A DNA stretch of 64,000 nucleotides from Vitreoscilla massiliensis (GTDB taxonomy: Bacteria > Pseudomonadota > Gammaproteobacteria > Burkholderiales > Neisseriaceae): NCBI RefSeq assembly GCF_001457815.1, contig NZ_LN898218.1, positions 62,001 through 126,000 on the forward strand, read 5' to 3'. The notes under the pieces are model-generated. The model was given only the letters and a program-made list of their open reading frames with translations. It was not told where the DNA came from and ran no database searches. This document shows, piece by piece, positions 37,195-44,858 of this stretch; positions within the stretch are counted from its first letter, which is position 1; every line of letters starts with the position of its first letter. The position numbers and the translations under genes were made by a program.

Positions 37195-37276
37195 GTATTG
37201 AAACCGATGGTGGCGACACCATCAACATATGCTGTACATGGTTTTGCAGACTCATATTCAGCCTCAATCAGCACAC

Positions 37277-37309
37277 AAGCGGCCTGTGAATCATGTTTAC
37301 AGGCCGCTT
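37277..37309. repeat. DUS inverted repeat, slightly degenerate
   Basis: AAGCGGCCTGTGAA faces TTTACAGGCCGCTT; one arm has a G for A. It is the first of several DUS units in the gene-free stretch that follows. Confidence 0.7.
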
Positions 37310-38008
37310 GTGAGATGAAATGACTGGATTAAACACTCACATCATTGCCGTGTTTGACTTGAGTATTACAGATTCAATACTGAATACTTCCTCTGGCTGA
37401 TTGAATCAAATGAAGCGGCCTGTACACAGTGTTACAGGCCGCTTGCTTAATCGCTTTGCTAGCTCCAACATACACACCACCGCCATGGTTTGCTTGCACA
37501 ATACAGATACAATCATCAATCTTCTTATCTGACTGGCTGAGTCTAACCCCTCCTCTGACTGTCGCTGCCAAGCACTTATTTCTGTTCACAGCCATCCAAT
37601 CCATATCTATTCTGCAAACATCAACGAGTGCCTAATAAACATGCGGCCTGTAAACCCTAGCACTCACGCTACAAGTTTACCGGCAGCATAGACCCCTTAT
37701 GTCTACAATACTTAGGCAAGATAAACTCGCACTTGTCCATGGATTTACAGGCCGCTTATTTCATGTATATCAGCCTATCCGCACCATCGAATATTGCCAT
37801 TTATAGCCATGGCTCTTGTGCATGACAGACACATCTTAAGCGCGGTATTTTAATGCACTGGTATGCTGTTTCCTTGCCATGTCTGTGCAATATTGGCATC
37901 CACTCTGACATGAAAATTTGGAATAGTAGACTTGAAAAACCATCATTGGCATACCCGTGCCAGATGCGCTACATTAGCCTGACCTTAACCCTATCTACCG
38001 GTGGCACC
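37290..38008. other. gene-poor, DUS-rich stretch
   Basis: About 720 bases without a gene I can support. It holds a perfect-loop DUS pair at 37413-37444, a single DUS near 37643 with a decayed partner, and another single one near 37743. The open frames here start inside DUS copies and lack ribosome sites. It may be the residue of lost genes. Confidence 0.5.
37413..37444. repeat. DUS inverted repeat
   Basis: AAGCGGCCTGTACA pairs with TGTTACAGGCCGCTT in the gene-free stretch, not next to any recognisable gene end. Confidence 0.7.
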
Positions 38009-39331
38009 ATGCGCTATGCCAAGCTCGAAGACTTTCCGCTGTTACCATTCCACAAACGACTGACAGTGGGCGCGGCCGGTGGCCCGTTTATTGACGGCTA
38101 TGTGTTGAGCTTGATGGGCGTGGTGTTGACGGCGGCCAGCAACGAATTGCAATTGAGCCTGTTGTGGCAAGCGTGGATAGCCATTGCCAGCTTAATTGGC
38201 GTCATCGTTGGCGGTTTGCTCGGCGGCGTTTTGACCGACCAATATGGGCGGCGCTGGTTTTTTCGCTACAATTTGTGGCTGTTGATGGCCATCTCGCTGT
38301 GGCAATGGCACATCGACGCGGCGTGGATGCTGTTTGTGTCGCGCTTGCTGATAGGCTTTGTCATCGGCGTTGATTACCCAGTGGCCACGCCTTTGCTGGT
38401 GGAATTTGTGCCCAAGAAACAGCGCGCGTCTTTGATTGCCAGTTTGACCGTCAGTTGGTTTGGCGGCGCCGCCTTGGCCTATGTCATCGGCGCTTGGTGC
38501 ATGGGCATGGGAGATGCGGGTTGGCGCTATGCCTTGGTCAGTGCGGCGTTGGTGTGCGCGCTGTTTGCCTTGGCGCGCCGTGACATGCCCGAATCGCCGC
38601 GCTGGTTGCTCAATCAACAGCGCACCGCTGAGGCCGATGCCATCATCCAACGCATATATGGCGCTGATTACCACCACCAACACTTGGCCGAAGCCAGTAC
38701 CGCCACGCGCATCAGTTGGCGCCAATTGCTGCTGCATGGCTATGCGCAGCGGCTGTGGTTTGTGACTTTGTTTTGGGCTTGCTCCATCATCCCTTTGGTG
38801 GTGATGTACTCGTTTGCACCGCAAATCTTGGCGGCGCTGCATGTCGAGGGTTGGTGGCTGCAATGGGGACCGGCGCTGATTACCCTGACCTTATTGCTCG
38901 GCAGCATGCTGGCGGTGAAAATGGTGAACCATGTGCCCAGACGCAGCTTGCTCATTGGTAGCTTTATCGCCTCGGGTTCGGCCATCGCCCTCTTGGCGGT
39001 GTGGCCGGCTGCAGCCGCGTGGTGGGTCATCGCCTTGTTTTGCGTGTACGGCCTGTGTTTGGGCGGCACGCAAATCATGCAATACCTGTATCCTAGCGAA
39101 TTGTTTCCCACCGAAATCCGCGCCACTGCCATAGGTTTGGCCTCGTCCATGAGCCGTGTTGCCGCCGCCAGCGCCACGTATTTGATCCCGTGGTCTTTGG
39201 CCTATTTGGGGGTGAGCGTGACCTTGTACTTGGCCGTGGCCATTACCTTTTTTGGCGCTGCCATCAGTTTTGTGATGGCACCGGAAACGCGCCATTTGGA
39301 TTTGCACAGCGCCGCGCGCTTAAGTGATTAG
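38009..39331 (+). CDS. MFS transporter, sugar-porter type
   Basis: A 440-residue transporter with about 12 helices. The motif GGVLTDQYGRRWFFR after helix 2 and PESPRWLLNQQRTAEADAIIQRIYG after helix 6 are sugar-porter/aromatic-acid-type MFS signatures; the second half has YLYPSELFPTEIRATAIGLASSMSR, the matching C-terminal signature. It begins MRYAKLEDFPLLPFHKR with GGTGG upstream; the open frame extends 52 codons earlier without support. Substrate unknown. It precedes a LysR gene by 29 bases, probably its regulator. Confidence 0.82.
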   Translation: MRYAKLEDFPLLPFHKRLTVGAAGGPFIDGYVLSLMGVVLTAASNELQLSLLWQAWIAIASLIGVIVGGLLGGVLTDQYGRRWFFRYNLWLLMAISLWQWHIDAAWMLFVSRLLIGFVIGVDYPVATPLLVEFVPKKQRASLIASLTVSWFGGAALAYVIGAWCMGMGDAGWRYALVSAALVCALFALARRDMPESPRWLLNQQRTAEADAIIQRIYGADYHHQHLAEASTATRISWRQLLLHGYAQRLWFVTLFWACSIIPLVVMYSFAPQILAALHVEGWWLQWGPALITLTLLLGSMLAVKMVNHVPRRSLLIGSFIASGSAIALLAVWPAAAAWWVIALFCVYGLCLGGTQIMQYLYPSELFPTEIRATAIGLASSMSRVAAASATYLIPWSLAYLGVSVTLYLAVAITFFGAAISFVMAPETRHLDLHSAARLSD

Positions 39332-39360
39332 CCGATTAACCTCTGTTGGAACTGCCACCT

Positions 39361-40281
39361 ATGAAGCGCAACGTGTCTTTGCAATACCTGCATTGTTTTT
39401 ATGTGGTGGCCGATTGCGGCAGCTTTACCAAGGCCGCACAGCTATTGCACCTCACCCAAAGCGCGGTGAGCAAACAAATCACCGCGCTGGAACAATCGTT
39501 GGGCAGCAGCATGTTCATCCGCCGCAGCCGCGGCATAGACTTGACCGCCGATGGGCGCTTGCTGTTTAACAGCATCGCGCCATTGATGGACAATGTGTTG
39601 AACGTGATTCAAAGCATAGAACGCCAACACCACCACGAACATGTGTTGAAAATCATCAGCACCCAAGCGGTGGCGCAATACTGGTTGTCGCCATTGATTT
39701 TTCGCTTCAATGCGGTATACCCACACATCAAAGTGCACATGGTTGGCCGCAACGATGTCGATGTGGATTTATTGGACGAACACGACATCGGCATTTTGTA
39801 TGGCGATGGCAACTGGCCGCGCTTGCACCAGCATTTTCTGTTTCGCGAGCGCCTGTTCCCGATTTGCCACCGCGATTACGACATCAGCGATGTGCACAGC
39901 ATAGACGACTTGATGCGCCACAAACTCATCCAGCTCGACCCCGCCCAAGGCACTTGGCTGCAATGGCACAGCTGGATGAAACTGCACCACACCGAATACC
40001 GCCCACAATTCGAGACCTTGTTGTACAACCAACCGACACTGGCCTTGTCCGCCTGCCTCAACCGCCAAGGCATCGCCTTAAGCTGGGAATTCATGTGCCG
40101 CCCCTTCATCGACGACGGCATCCTCAAAGCCATAGACTGGCTGGCCTTAGAAACCGAACAAGCCGATTATTTGGTTTACAGCAAAGTCAAACCCTTGCCA
40201 CCAGCAGCAACGCTGTTTCGGGATTGGTTGCTGAATGAGTTGCATCTGCAAGCAGCAAGCGCTCGTGAGGTACAGGCTTAA
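39361..40281 (+). CDS. LysR-family transcriptional regulator, GcvA-like
   Basis: A 306-residue LysR protein. The DNA-binding part reads FTKAAQLLHLTQSAVSKQITALEQSLGSSMFIRR and the ligand domain has DIGILYGDGNWPRL and GIALSWEFM, the GcvA-like subgroup. GGAA sits before the ATG. Same strand as the MFS transporter 29 bases upstream, with which it likely shares a transcript. Confidence 0.85.
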   Translation: MKRNVSLQYLHCFYVVADCGSFTKAAQLLHLTQSAVSKQITALEQSLGSSMFIRRSRGIDLTADGRLLFNSIAPLMDNVLNVIQSIERQHHHEHVLKIISTQAVAQYWLSPLIFRFNAVYPHIKVHMVGRNDVDVDLLDEHDIGILYGDGNWPRLHQHFLFRERLFPICHRDYDISDVHSIDDLMRHKLIQLDPAQGTWLQWHSWMKLHHTEYRPQFETLLYNQPTLALSACLNRQGIALSWEFMCRPFIDDGILKAIDWLALETEQADYLVYSKVKPLPPAATLFRDWLLNELHLQAASAREVQA

Positions 40282-40322
40282 TTCATACCTAAATGCTACC
40301 TAGCCCTGATTTGGGTATTAAC

Positions 40323-40352
40323 AAGCGGCCTGTAAACATTTACAGGCCGCTT
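40323..40352. terminator. DUS inverted-repeat terminator
   Basis: Paired AAGCGGCCTGTAAA, four-base loop, ending the LysR transcript. It is the last DUS before the prophage; the next one is at 48338. Confidence 0.8.
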
Positions 40353-40392
40353 ATATTTTGCCCTATCACATGGGCATGCAAAAAATCCAATT

Positions 40393-40405
40393 TGAACAGT
40401 ATCTT
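40393..40405 (+). repeat. left ACAGTATC repeat (candidate attachment site)
   Basis: TGAACAGTATCTT lies just after the last host terminator. Its first 11 bases recur at 46423 and its last 10 at 47778, as expected of a recombination core shared by prophage ends. Confidence 0.5.
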
Positions 40406-40436
40406 AGGTGTTAGCTGAAATTTTGCTAAAAAACCT
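40406..40436. repeat. left-end hairpin of the prophage
   Basis: AGGT-TTAGC and GCTAA-ACCT pair around a nine-base loop, directly inside the left repeat. It could be a recombinase-recognised end or a single-stranded DNA structure. Confidence 0.4.
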
Positions 40437-40449
40437 GCATCCATAAGCG

Positions 40450-40485
40450 AAAACGCCCTTGTGATTTCATTCATAGGGGCGTTTT
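40450..40485 (+). promoter_or_regulatory. hairpin overlapping the first ribosome site
   Basis: AAAACGCCC and GGGCGTTTT form a nine-base stem ending three bases before the first phage ATG. The stem's right arm includes the GGGG that serves as ribosome site. It resembles a terminator with T run, so it may block read-in from the host or hide the start site. Confidence 0.5.
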
Positions 40486-40487
40486 TC

Positions 40488-40685
40488 ATGCAAAGACCAT
40501 TACCATTTTTCGATAGCGAAACGGCTTATTTTGAAGTGTCACGCACTCCAAACCGTAAATACATTGTCACTTTGGTTCAAGGTTCTAAGCGCACGCCTGT
40601 CCGTACATTCCGTTATTTAGTTCGTTGCATCGTCTTTGCCCATTTTGTGGGCTTGCCCCTCATTCGCGTGGGGAGTGCGGTATGA
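40488..40685 (+). CDS. small phage protein, first gene of the prophage
   Basis: A 65-residue basic protein of unknown function, with RTPNRKYIVTLVQGSKRTPVRTF suggesting nucleic-acid contact, then a hydrophobic end. GGGG lies before the ATG (a GTG nine codons earlier is possible). Its stop overlaps the next start (ATGA). Small basic proteins at this place in inoviruses are often regulators, which is only an inference here. Confidence 0.55.
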   Translation: MQRPLPFFDSETAYFEVSRTPNRKYIVTLVQGSKRTPVRTFRYLVRCIVFAHFVGLPLIRVGSAV

Positions 40686-40975
40686 ATTCCAATATCAGTG
40701 CATCGCCTGAAGTTGTTCAAATGTGCCGTGAAGTTATTGCGTCTGAAACTCCAAGTTTTGTGAGCTTATTTTTTAGTGAGTCTACTGGCTTATCTGGATT
40801 AGGCGTCATATCAGTCTTTATGCTTTTTCTTGTCCTGTTTGTTGGATGGAATGCAGTAACTCCACTTGAAGAGCGTGGCATAAAACAATCAAATAAAACA
40901 GAACAGAAGCAAGGGGATGGACGAGCTGACGAGTCCGCCCCTGCTTCTGCATCCAGTGAGGTACATCATGGCTAA
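40682..40975 (+). CDS. small phage membrane protein
   Basis: A 97-residue protein with one membrane segment at about 41-60 (LGVISVFMLFLVLFVGWNAV) and a charged, Glu/Lys-rich C-terminal part (EERGIKQSNKTEQKQG). GGGGAG precedes the ATG. It overlaps both neighbours by a few bases. I do not recognise a family; the position before rep suggests a regulatory or membrane-anchoring role. Confidence 0.6.
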   Translation: MNSNISASPEVVQMCREVIASETPSFVSLFFSESTGLSGLGVISVFMLFLVLFVGWNAVTPLEERGIKQSNKTEQKQGDGRADESAPASASSEVHHG

Positions 40976-41975
40976 ATTTATGCATGGTGTTCCGCTCAAG
41001 TTACAGCACCAGTGCAAAGGCTGTGGCGTTTTCACGTTCAAATTCATGTTGACCGAAGGTGCTTTGTGTTCTGTGTGCGTTCAAAATTCACGCAATTCTG
41101 CTGCTGGAGACGTTCAAAACCGCAAGGTTTTGGACGTTCCTTGTCAAAATAGTAACAACTGCGCCGAAGGTGCAATTGTTGAATCTGAGAAGTTTGAATT
41201 GTCCTCTCAAGGCAAGAAATCCACCGCAGCACTTGAGATGAATGTAGAAGCGTTTTGCAATTATTACCCGATTAATAACATTGGCTTCCTGACCCTGACT
41301 TTTGCCGATGACATCCAATGCCCAAAAGAAGCCCAAAAACGCTTCAAATCATTCTACAAATACTGCTTACACAAATATTTCGGTGATTACATCCGCTGTT
41401 ACGAACGCCAAGAAAATGGCCGTATTCATTACCACCTGATTTTAGATTGCAAAGTAGACATCCTGACAGGCTTTGATTTCAAACAGTTTTACAACAAAAA
41501 ATTGCCACGTTACGGCCGTTACAAGTCAGCAAACAAGGCTTTAAAAGCGATTTGGAAATTGCTCCGTGATTCGATGGAAAAATATGGCTTTGGCCGTCAC
41601 GAATTACTGCCGATTCGCACCTGCTCTGCACGTCTTGCCAAGTACGTCGGCAAATACATCAGCAAACACGTTCAATCACGCATAGCAAAAGACAAAGGCG
41701 TTCGCCTCGTCCAATGCTCCCAAGATTCAGGCCATAGCTGGAAAGTGGCTAACAGCAATTTCTCCTTCTTCAGCTACGGCTCAACACTGTGGCGCAAGAA
41801 GCTCCAAGCTTACATCGAAACGAACCAAGACCAATGGAACCGCGTGCAACAAGCATTTGGCATGGTCAACACAATCACATTAAACGCTGACAATTACAGC
41901 GAAATGATGTGTTTCATGGTCGGCAGCTCTTGGGGTTACAAGTGCCGCGACATCGTTTTATCACAAGAAATATGA
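40968..41975 (+). CDS. rolling-circle replication initiator (HUH endonuclease)
   Basis: A 335-residue Rep. An N-terminal zinc-finger pattern CKGC (Cys16, Cys19) and CSVC (Cys34, Cys37) is followed by the metal-binding HUH motif in GRIHYHLILD (His154, His156) and the nicking tyrosine motif YVGKYISK (Tyr226/Tyr230). Such Reps nick the double-strand origin and start rolling-circle copying. GAGGTACATC precedes the ATG (MAKFMHG); the open frame begins 17 codons earlier. Its stop lies 12 bases before the next ATG. Confidence 0.85.
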   Translation: MAKFMHGVPLKLQHQCKGCGVFTFKFMLTEGALCSVCVQNSRNSAAGDVQNRKVLDVPCQNSNNCAEGAIVESEKFELSSQGKKSTAALEMNVEAFCNYYPINNIGFLTLTFADDIQCPKEAQKRFKSFYKYCLHKYFGDYIRCYERQENGRIHYHLILDCKVDILTGFDFKQFYNKKLPRYGRYKSANKALKAIWKLLRDSMEKYGFGRHELLPIRTCSARLAKYVGKYISKHVQSRIAKDKGVRLVQCSQDSGHSWKVANSNFSFFSYGSTLWRKKLQAYIETNQDQWNRVQQAFGMVNTITLNADNYSEMMCFMVGSSWGYKCRDIVLSQEI

Positions 41976-41986
41976 GAGGTATCGAA

Positions 41987-42334
41987 ATGAGCCAAGTTTA
42001 TGAACCCAAACAAAAATCAGCAGGTACTGGCGGCCATCCGTTGGTGGCCACTGGTGTATTCGCAGGCTTTCGCCGTCATGAATACGGTGAAAAGAAAGAA
42101 TCCATGTACTTCATGGATTTGGAAGAGTGTTCAGGTTTACCCCGCAACAATGACGGTCGCACATCCATCCGTGTCAGTGCAGAAACCTGTCAGTTTGTAG
42201 ATGAAAACTTCCAATCAGGTGACTTGTTGCGCTTACCCATCTTTGTATCAGCCTACATCGACAAATCAGGTAACGCACAAGTCAGCTTAACCCATATGAA
42301 ATCCATCGCTCAGCCGATGAAGCCTAACAAATGA
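41987..42334 (+). CDS. phage single-stranded DNA-binding protein (G5P-like)
   Basis: A 115-residue protein of a size and position matching the ssDNA-binding protein that coats replicated strands and directs them to packaging. The pattern MYFMDLEECSGLPRNN, then RVSAETCQFVDENFQSGDLLRLPIFVSAY, fits a small OB-like fold; I cannot confirm the fold by eye. GAGAGG precedes the ATG. Its stop overlaps the next gene (ATGA), a sign of coupled synthesis. Confidence 0.7.
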   Translation: MSQVYEPKQKSAGTGGHPLVATGVFAGFRRHEYGEKKESMYFMDLEECSGLPRNNDGRTSIRVSAETCQFVDENFQSGDLLRLPIFVSAYIDKSGNAQVSLTHMKSIAQPMKPNK

Positions 42335-42513
42335 CAGGCTATTGGGACATCGACGATATGAGCGGTGAAATCGACGATGAAGGCAACGAGTACCGAAATT
42401 CAGATTACCGCATGAATCCCGATGGCGACATCGAACACCTTGGCGACGATGGTTGGGAATTAGAGCCGCAAGAAGAGTTCAGTCTGAATTTAGATGATTT
42501 TGACGAGTTTTAA
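42331..42513 (+). CDS. acidic phage protein ending in an SSB-like tip
   Basis: A 60-residue, very acidic protein (about one third Asp/Glu) that starts four bases inside the end of the ssDNA-binding gene. It ends LNLDDFDEF, an acidic tip with final Phe that resembles the C-terminal peptide of bacterial SSB (E. coli DFDDDIPF), which recruits DNA-repair and replication proteins. It may act in trans as the missing tip of the phage ssDNA-binding protein, or as a DNA mimic. This is inference from composition and gene order. Confidence 0.6.
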   Translation: MTGYWDIDDMSGEIDDEGNEYRNSDYRMNPDGDIEHLGDDGWELEPQEEFSLNLDDFDEF

Positions 42514-42564
42514 AGCGAAGTGGTCACGCTTTCATGGCCACACATTTAATCAAGGAGTTTCATT

Positions 42565-42765
42565 ATGAAACGCATTAACCAGGTAGTGAAGTATGGCGCT
42601 GGCGCATCATTGGCAGCATTGGCAGTAGCAGCACACGCTGAGGTTCCAGCGGACGTAACCAATGTGATTACCAATATTGGTACCGATGGTGCCTTGGTAG
42701 CATGGGCAATCTTTGCAGGATTGGTTGCCATCATGGTTGTTAAATACTTGCGTCGCGCATTGTAA
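42565..42765 (+). CDS. major coat protein (G8P-like)
   Basis: A 66-residue coat precursor: leader MKRINQVVKYGAGASLAALA, signal cleavage after AHA (about residue 25), leaving a mature chain of about 41 residues, EVPADVTNVITNIG..., with a single membrane helix AWAIFAGLVAIMVVKYL and a basic RRAL end that contacts DNA. This is the classic inovirus G8P layout. Preceded by AAGGAGTTTCATT. Confidence 0.85.
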   Translation: MKRINQVVKYGAGASLAALAVAAHAEVPADVTNVITNIGTDGALVAWAIFAGLVAIMVVKYLRRAL

Positions 42766-42780
42766 TTAACAGGGGGCAAC

Positions 42781-43056
42781 ATGGGTTATCAAGTAGGTTT
42801 CCAGTGCTTTGAAACGCTTCAAGAAGCGCAGAACTATAAATATAGCTCTGTTGCCCCTGTTATCAATCAAAACGGCCAACTGGTTCAGCCCGAGCAAGTT
42901 GGCCAACAATGGCAATTAAACGGCATACAAATCGTTGATTCATTCCCCCAATGCAGCCCATTGCAGCAGGTTCTAGACGGTATCGAAATGGGTTGGGCTT
43001 TGATTGTAGTAGCAGTATCAATGGTGGGCGTTGCCATTCTTAGACGTGGTTTGTGA
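42781..43056 (+). CDS. minor virion/membrane protein
   Basis: A 91-residue protein. A polar, Gln/Asn-rich N-terminal part with three Cys is followed by a membrane helix MGWALIVVAVSMVGVAIL near the end and a basic RRGL tail. Placement between the major coat and adsorption genes suggests a minor capsid or assembly role. Family not recognised. Ribosome site GGGG upstream. Confidence 0.6.
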   Translation: MGYQVGFQCFETLQEAQNYKYSSVAPVINQNGQLVQPEQVGQQWQLNGIQIVDSFPQCSPLQQVLDGIEMGWALIVVAVSMVGVAILRRGL

Positions 43057-43064
43057 GGTTCGTT

Positions 43065-43139
43065 ATGTCTATCTATACACTTCTCGGATTAGCTGCTTGC
43101 ATCATCGTTGCGATGGGCATACTGACAATGGGGCGTTGA
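43065..43139 (+). CDS. 24-residue hydrophobic phage protein
   Basis: MSIYTLLGLAACIIVAMGIL plus TMGR, a tiny single-helix protein with GAGG before its ATG, one base before the next gene. Ff phages carry minor coat proteins of about 32 residues (G7P, G9P) in the same place; the size, hydrophobicity and position suggest the equivalent here. Confidence 0.6.
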   Translation: MSIYTLLGLAACIIVAMGILTMGR

Positions 43140-43140
43140 T

Positions 43141-44565
43141 ATGCGCTTATTACTTTTACTTATCTTACTTCTGCCAATTTTTGCTTTTGCTGAGGAAGTT
43201 AAAATTTTTGTTGATTATCGTGGTTCTATTAAGGCAGATAAAATTAATATTGATAGTGCGGCCCAAAGGGCTTGGATGACTAATCAAGTGAAGTCGAATT
43301 CAGCTTGGTTTGCAGATTCAAAATACATGGGTCGGCTTAATTTGCATTCTGGCGCAGTTGCAAAGTCTGCTCTTCCCGTAGTTCTTGAACACCAAGTCAC
43401 AAAAAAAGCAGTACTTCAAAGCATGTTCAGTAAAGTTTCACAGTATGCAAAAAATCCACTTGTTGGTCGTGCTGGCTGGTTGGGATTGGGGGCTTCTTTT
43501 GCAATACCCTATATCATTGATGAATTCATACTTGATGAAGATAAAGGTGCTTGGGTTTCTGTTCAAAAATATCATTTTGTATTAGTTGAAAGTGGATATA
43601 ACTCAGGTTTGTGGGGTACTTTGACAACTGGTTTCAATTCTGTTGATAAGTTGCAAGAGGCATGTGCTGCAAAATCTACTGCTTGCAAAGTTCTTAGTAC
43701 ACATGAAACACCAACTGATGTAATTAAAAACTACTGTAATGGTCGTTCTTGGGAGCATACGTATTATGGCCCAAGTGGTCCTGTGAAGGTTGTAGCGGTA
43801 TCAGATGGTTCAATATCTACGAATAAGTGCTATTCACCTCAATATAAAACCATTGATCCTGGTTCAGGCTTTCTAGCTTTAGCCCGCATTAATGAAACTC
43901 GTGTAATGACTTACGATGATTTTGAGCGTTTAACATTGCCTGCGGCTGATGCAGACCCAAGTCCATGGGTGAATTATTCACGTCCCTCACAAAATGAAGC
44001 TCCGCCTTCTTTTTCGTATGTTGGCGTTACTGCTCAATCTGGAGCTACTGCCAATACTGACCCTTATACAGACCCTTTCGACGGTAAGGCAAAAGAAACC
44101 AAAATTACGATTAACACTGATGGTAAAACCGTTACTTTAGACCATACATTAAGACCAGATTTACAAGGTCAAACTGATGTTGCTCCAGTCCCAACACCTA
44201 TACCCGACAATGATAAGGAAACAAGCCCAGAAACAAAACCTGAAACAAACCCTGCTTCAACACCAGTCCAGTGCGACAAATATCCTGACACGCTCGGTTG
44301 TGAAAAAATGGGAGATGGTTCAGAAGCTGAAAGCATTTTCTCCGACATCAAAATTCCTGAAATCACCAATCCATCAGAATTTAAATTAGACAATTTTTTG
44401 CCTTCCACTGGGACTTGCCCAGCACCAAAAACCATCACACTTAGCATGGGAACCATCGTTCAAAGTTATGAAAAACACTGTGAAGCGGCTGAAATGTTGC
44501 GCCCATTCATCATCATTATTTCATCGCTTGTAGGTTTGTATCTCATCATAAGGAGTAAAGACTGA
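43141..44565 (+). CDS. adsorption protein (G3P/TspB-like)
   Basis: A 474-residue minor coat protein: signal peptide MRLLLLLILLLPIFAFA, a large periplasmic domain, a Pro/Thr/Glu-rich linker near 355-380, a Cys-rich knot with VQCDKYPDTLGCEKM, and a C-terminal helix (FIIIISSLVGLYLII) that anchors it at the virion tip. The C-terminal CDxxPDxxxC pattern resembles the TspB protein of meningococcal MDA phage. It determines receptor (pilus) binding. Codon use appears more AT-rich than in neighbouring host genes. Its stop overlaps the next start. Confidence 0.75.
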   Translation: MRLLLLLILLLPIFAFAEEVKIFVDYRGSIKADKINIDSAAQRAWMTNQVKSNSAWFADSKYMGRLNLHSGAVAKSALPVVLEHQVTKKAVLQSMFSKVSQYAKNPLVGRAGWLGLGASFAIPYIIDEFILDEDKGAWVSVQKYHFVLVESGYNSGLWGTLTTGFNSVDKLQEACAAKSTACKVLSTHETPTDVIKNYCNGRSWEHTYYGPSGPVKVVAVSDGSISTNKCYSPQYKTIDPGSGFLALARINETRVMTYDDFERLTLPAADADPSPWVNYSRPSQNEAPPSFSYVGVTAQSGATANTDPYTDPFDGKAKETKITINTDGKTVTLDHTLRPDLQGQTDVAPVPTPIPDNDKETSPETKPETNPASTPVQCDKYPDTLGCEKMGDGSEAESIFSDIKIPEITNPSEFKLDNFLPSTGTCPAPKTITLSMGTIVQSYEKHCEAAEMLRPFIIIISSLVGLYLIIRSKD

Positions 44566-44858
44566 TGCCAGCCGTCTTAGCAACTGTTCTTGCGTATATT
44601 GCTCGTTACTTAGTCATCAAGCTGATTGCTGCCTTTGGTATAGCATTCGTTACTGGCGGTGTTTCTGCATACCTCCTTACTCAATTCAAAGACATTATTC
44701 TGACCCAACTCAGTAGAGCACAGCCCGAGGCTTATAACATTATGATGATTGCAGGTTTAGGTTATGCCTTGTCGATTATCTTCGGTGCCATTGCCTTCAA
44801 AATTGCCTTAAACGTCGGTAAACGCATCATGATGGGTGTTACAGGTGTCGGTATATGA
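44565..44858 (+). CDS. DUF2523 inovirus membrane protein (G6P-like)
   Basis: A 97-residue membrane protein with about three helices: ARYLVIKLIAAFGIAFVTGG, IMMIAGLGYALSIIFGAI and a short basic end. The layout of a G6P partner to the adsorption protein at the virion end is what DUF2523 members show in inoviruses. Start overlaps the previous stop by one base; its end overlaps zot. Confidence 0.75.
   Translation: MPAVLATVLAYIARYLVIKLIAAFGIAFVTGGVSAYLLTQFKDIILTQLSRAQPEAYNIMMIAGLGYALSIIFGAIAFKIALNVGKRIMMGVTGVGI

Noticed and set aside
37429..37635. 68-residue frame in the gene-free stretch
   Set aside because: Starts next to a DUS copy, no ribosome site, no domain.
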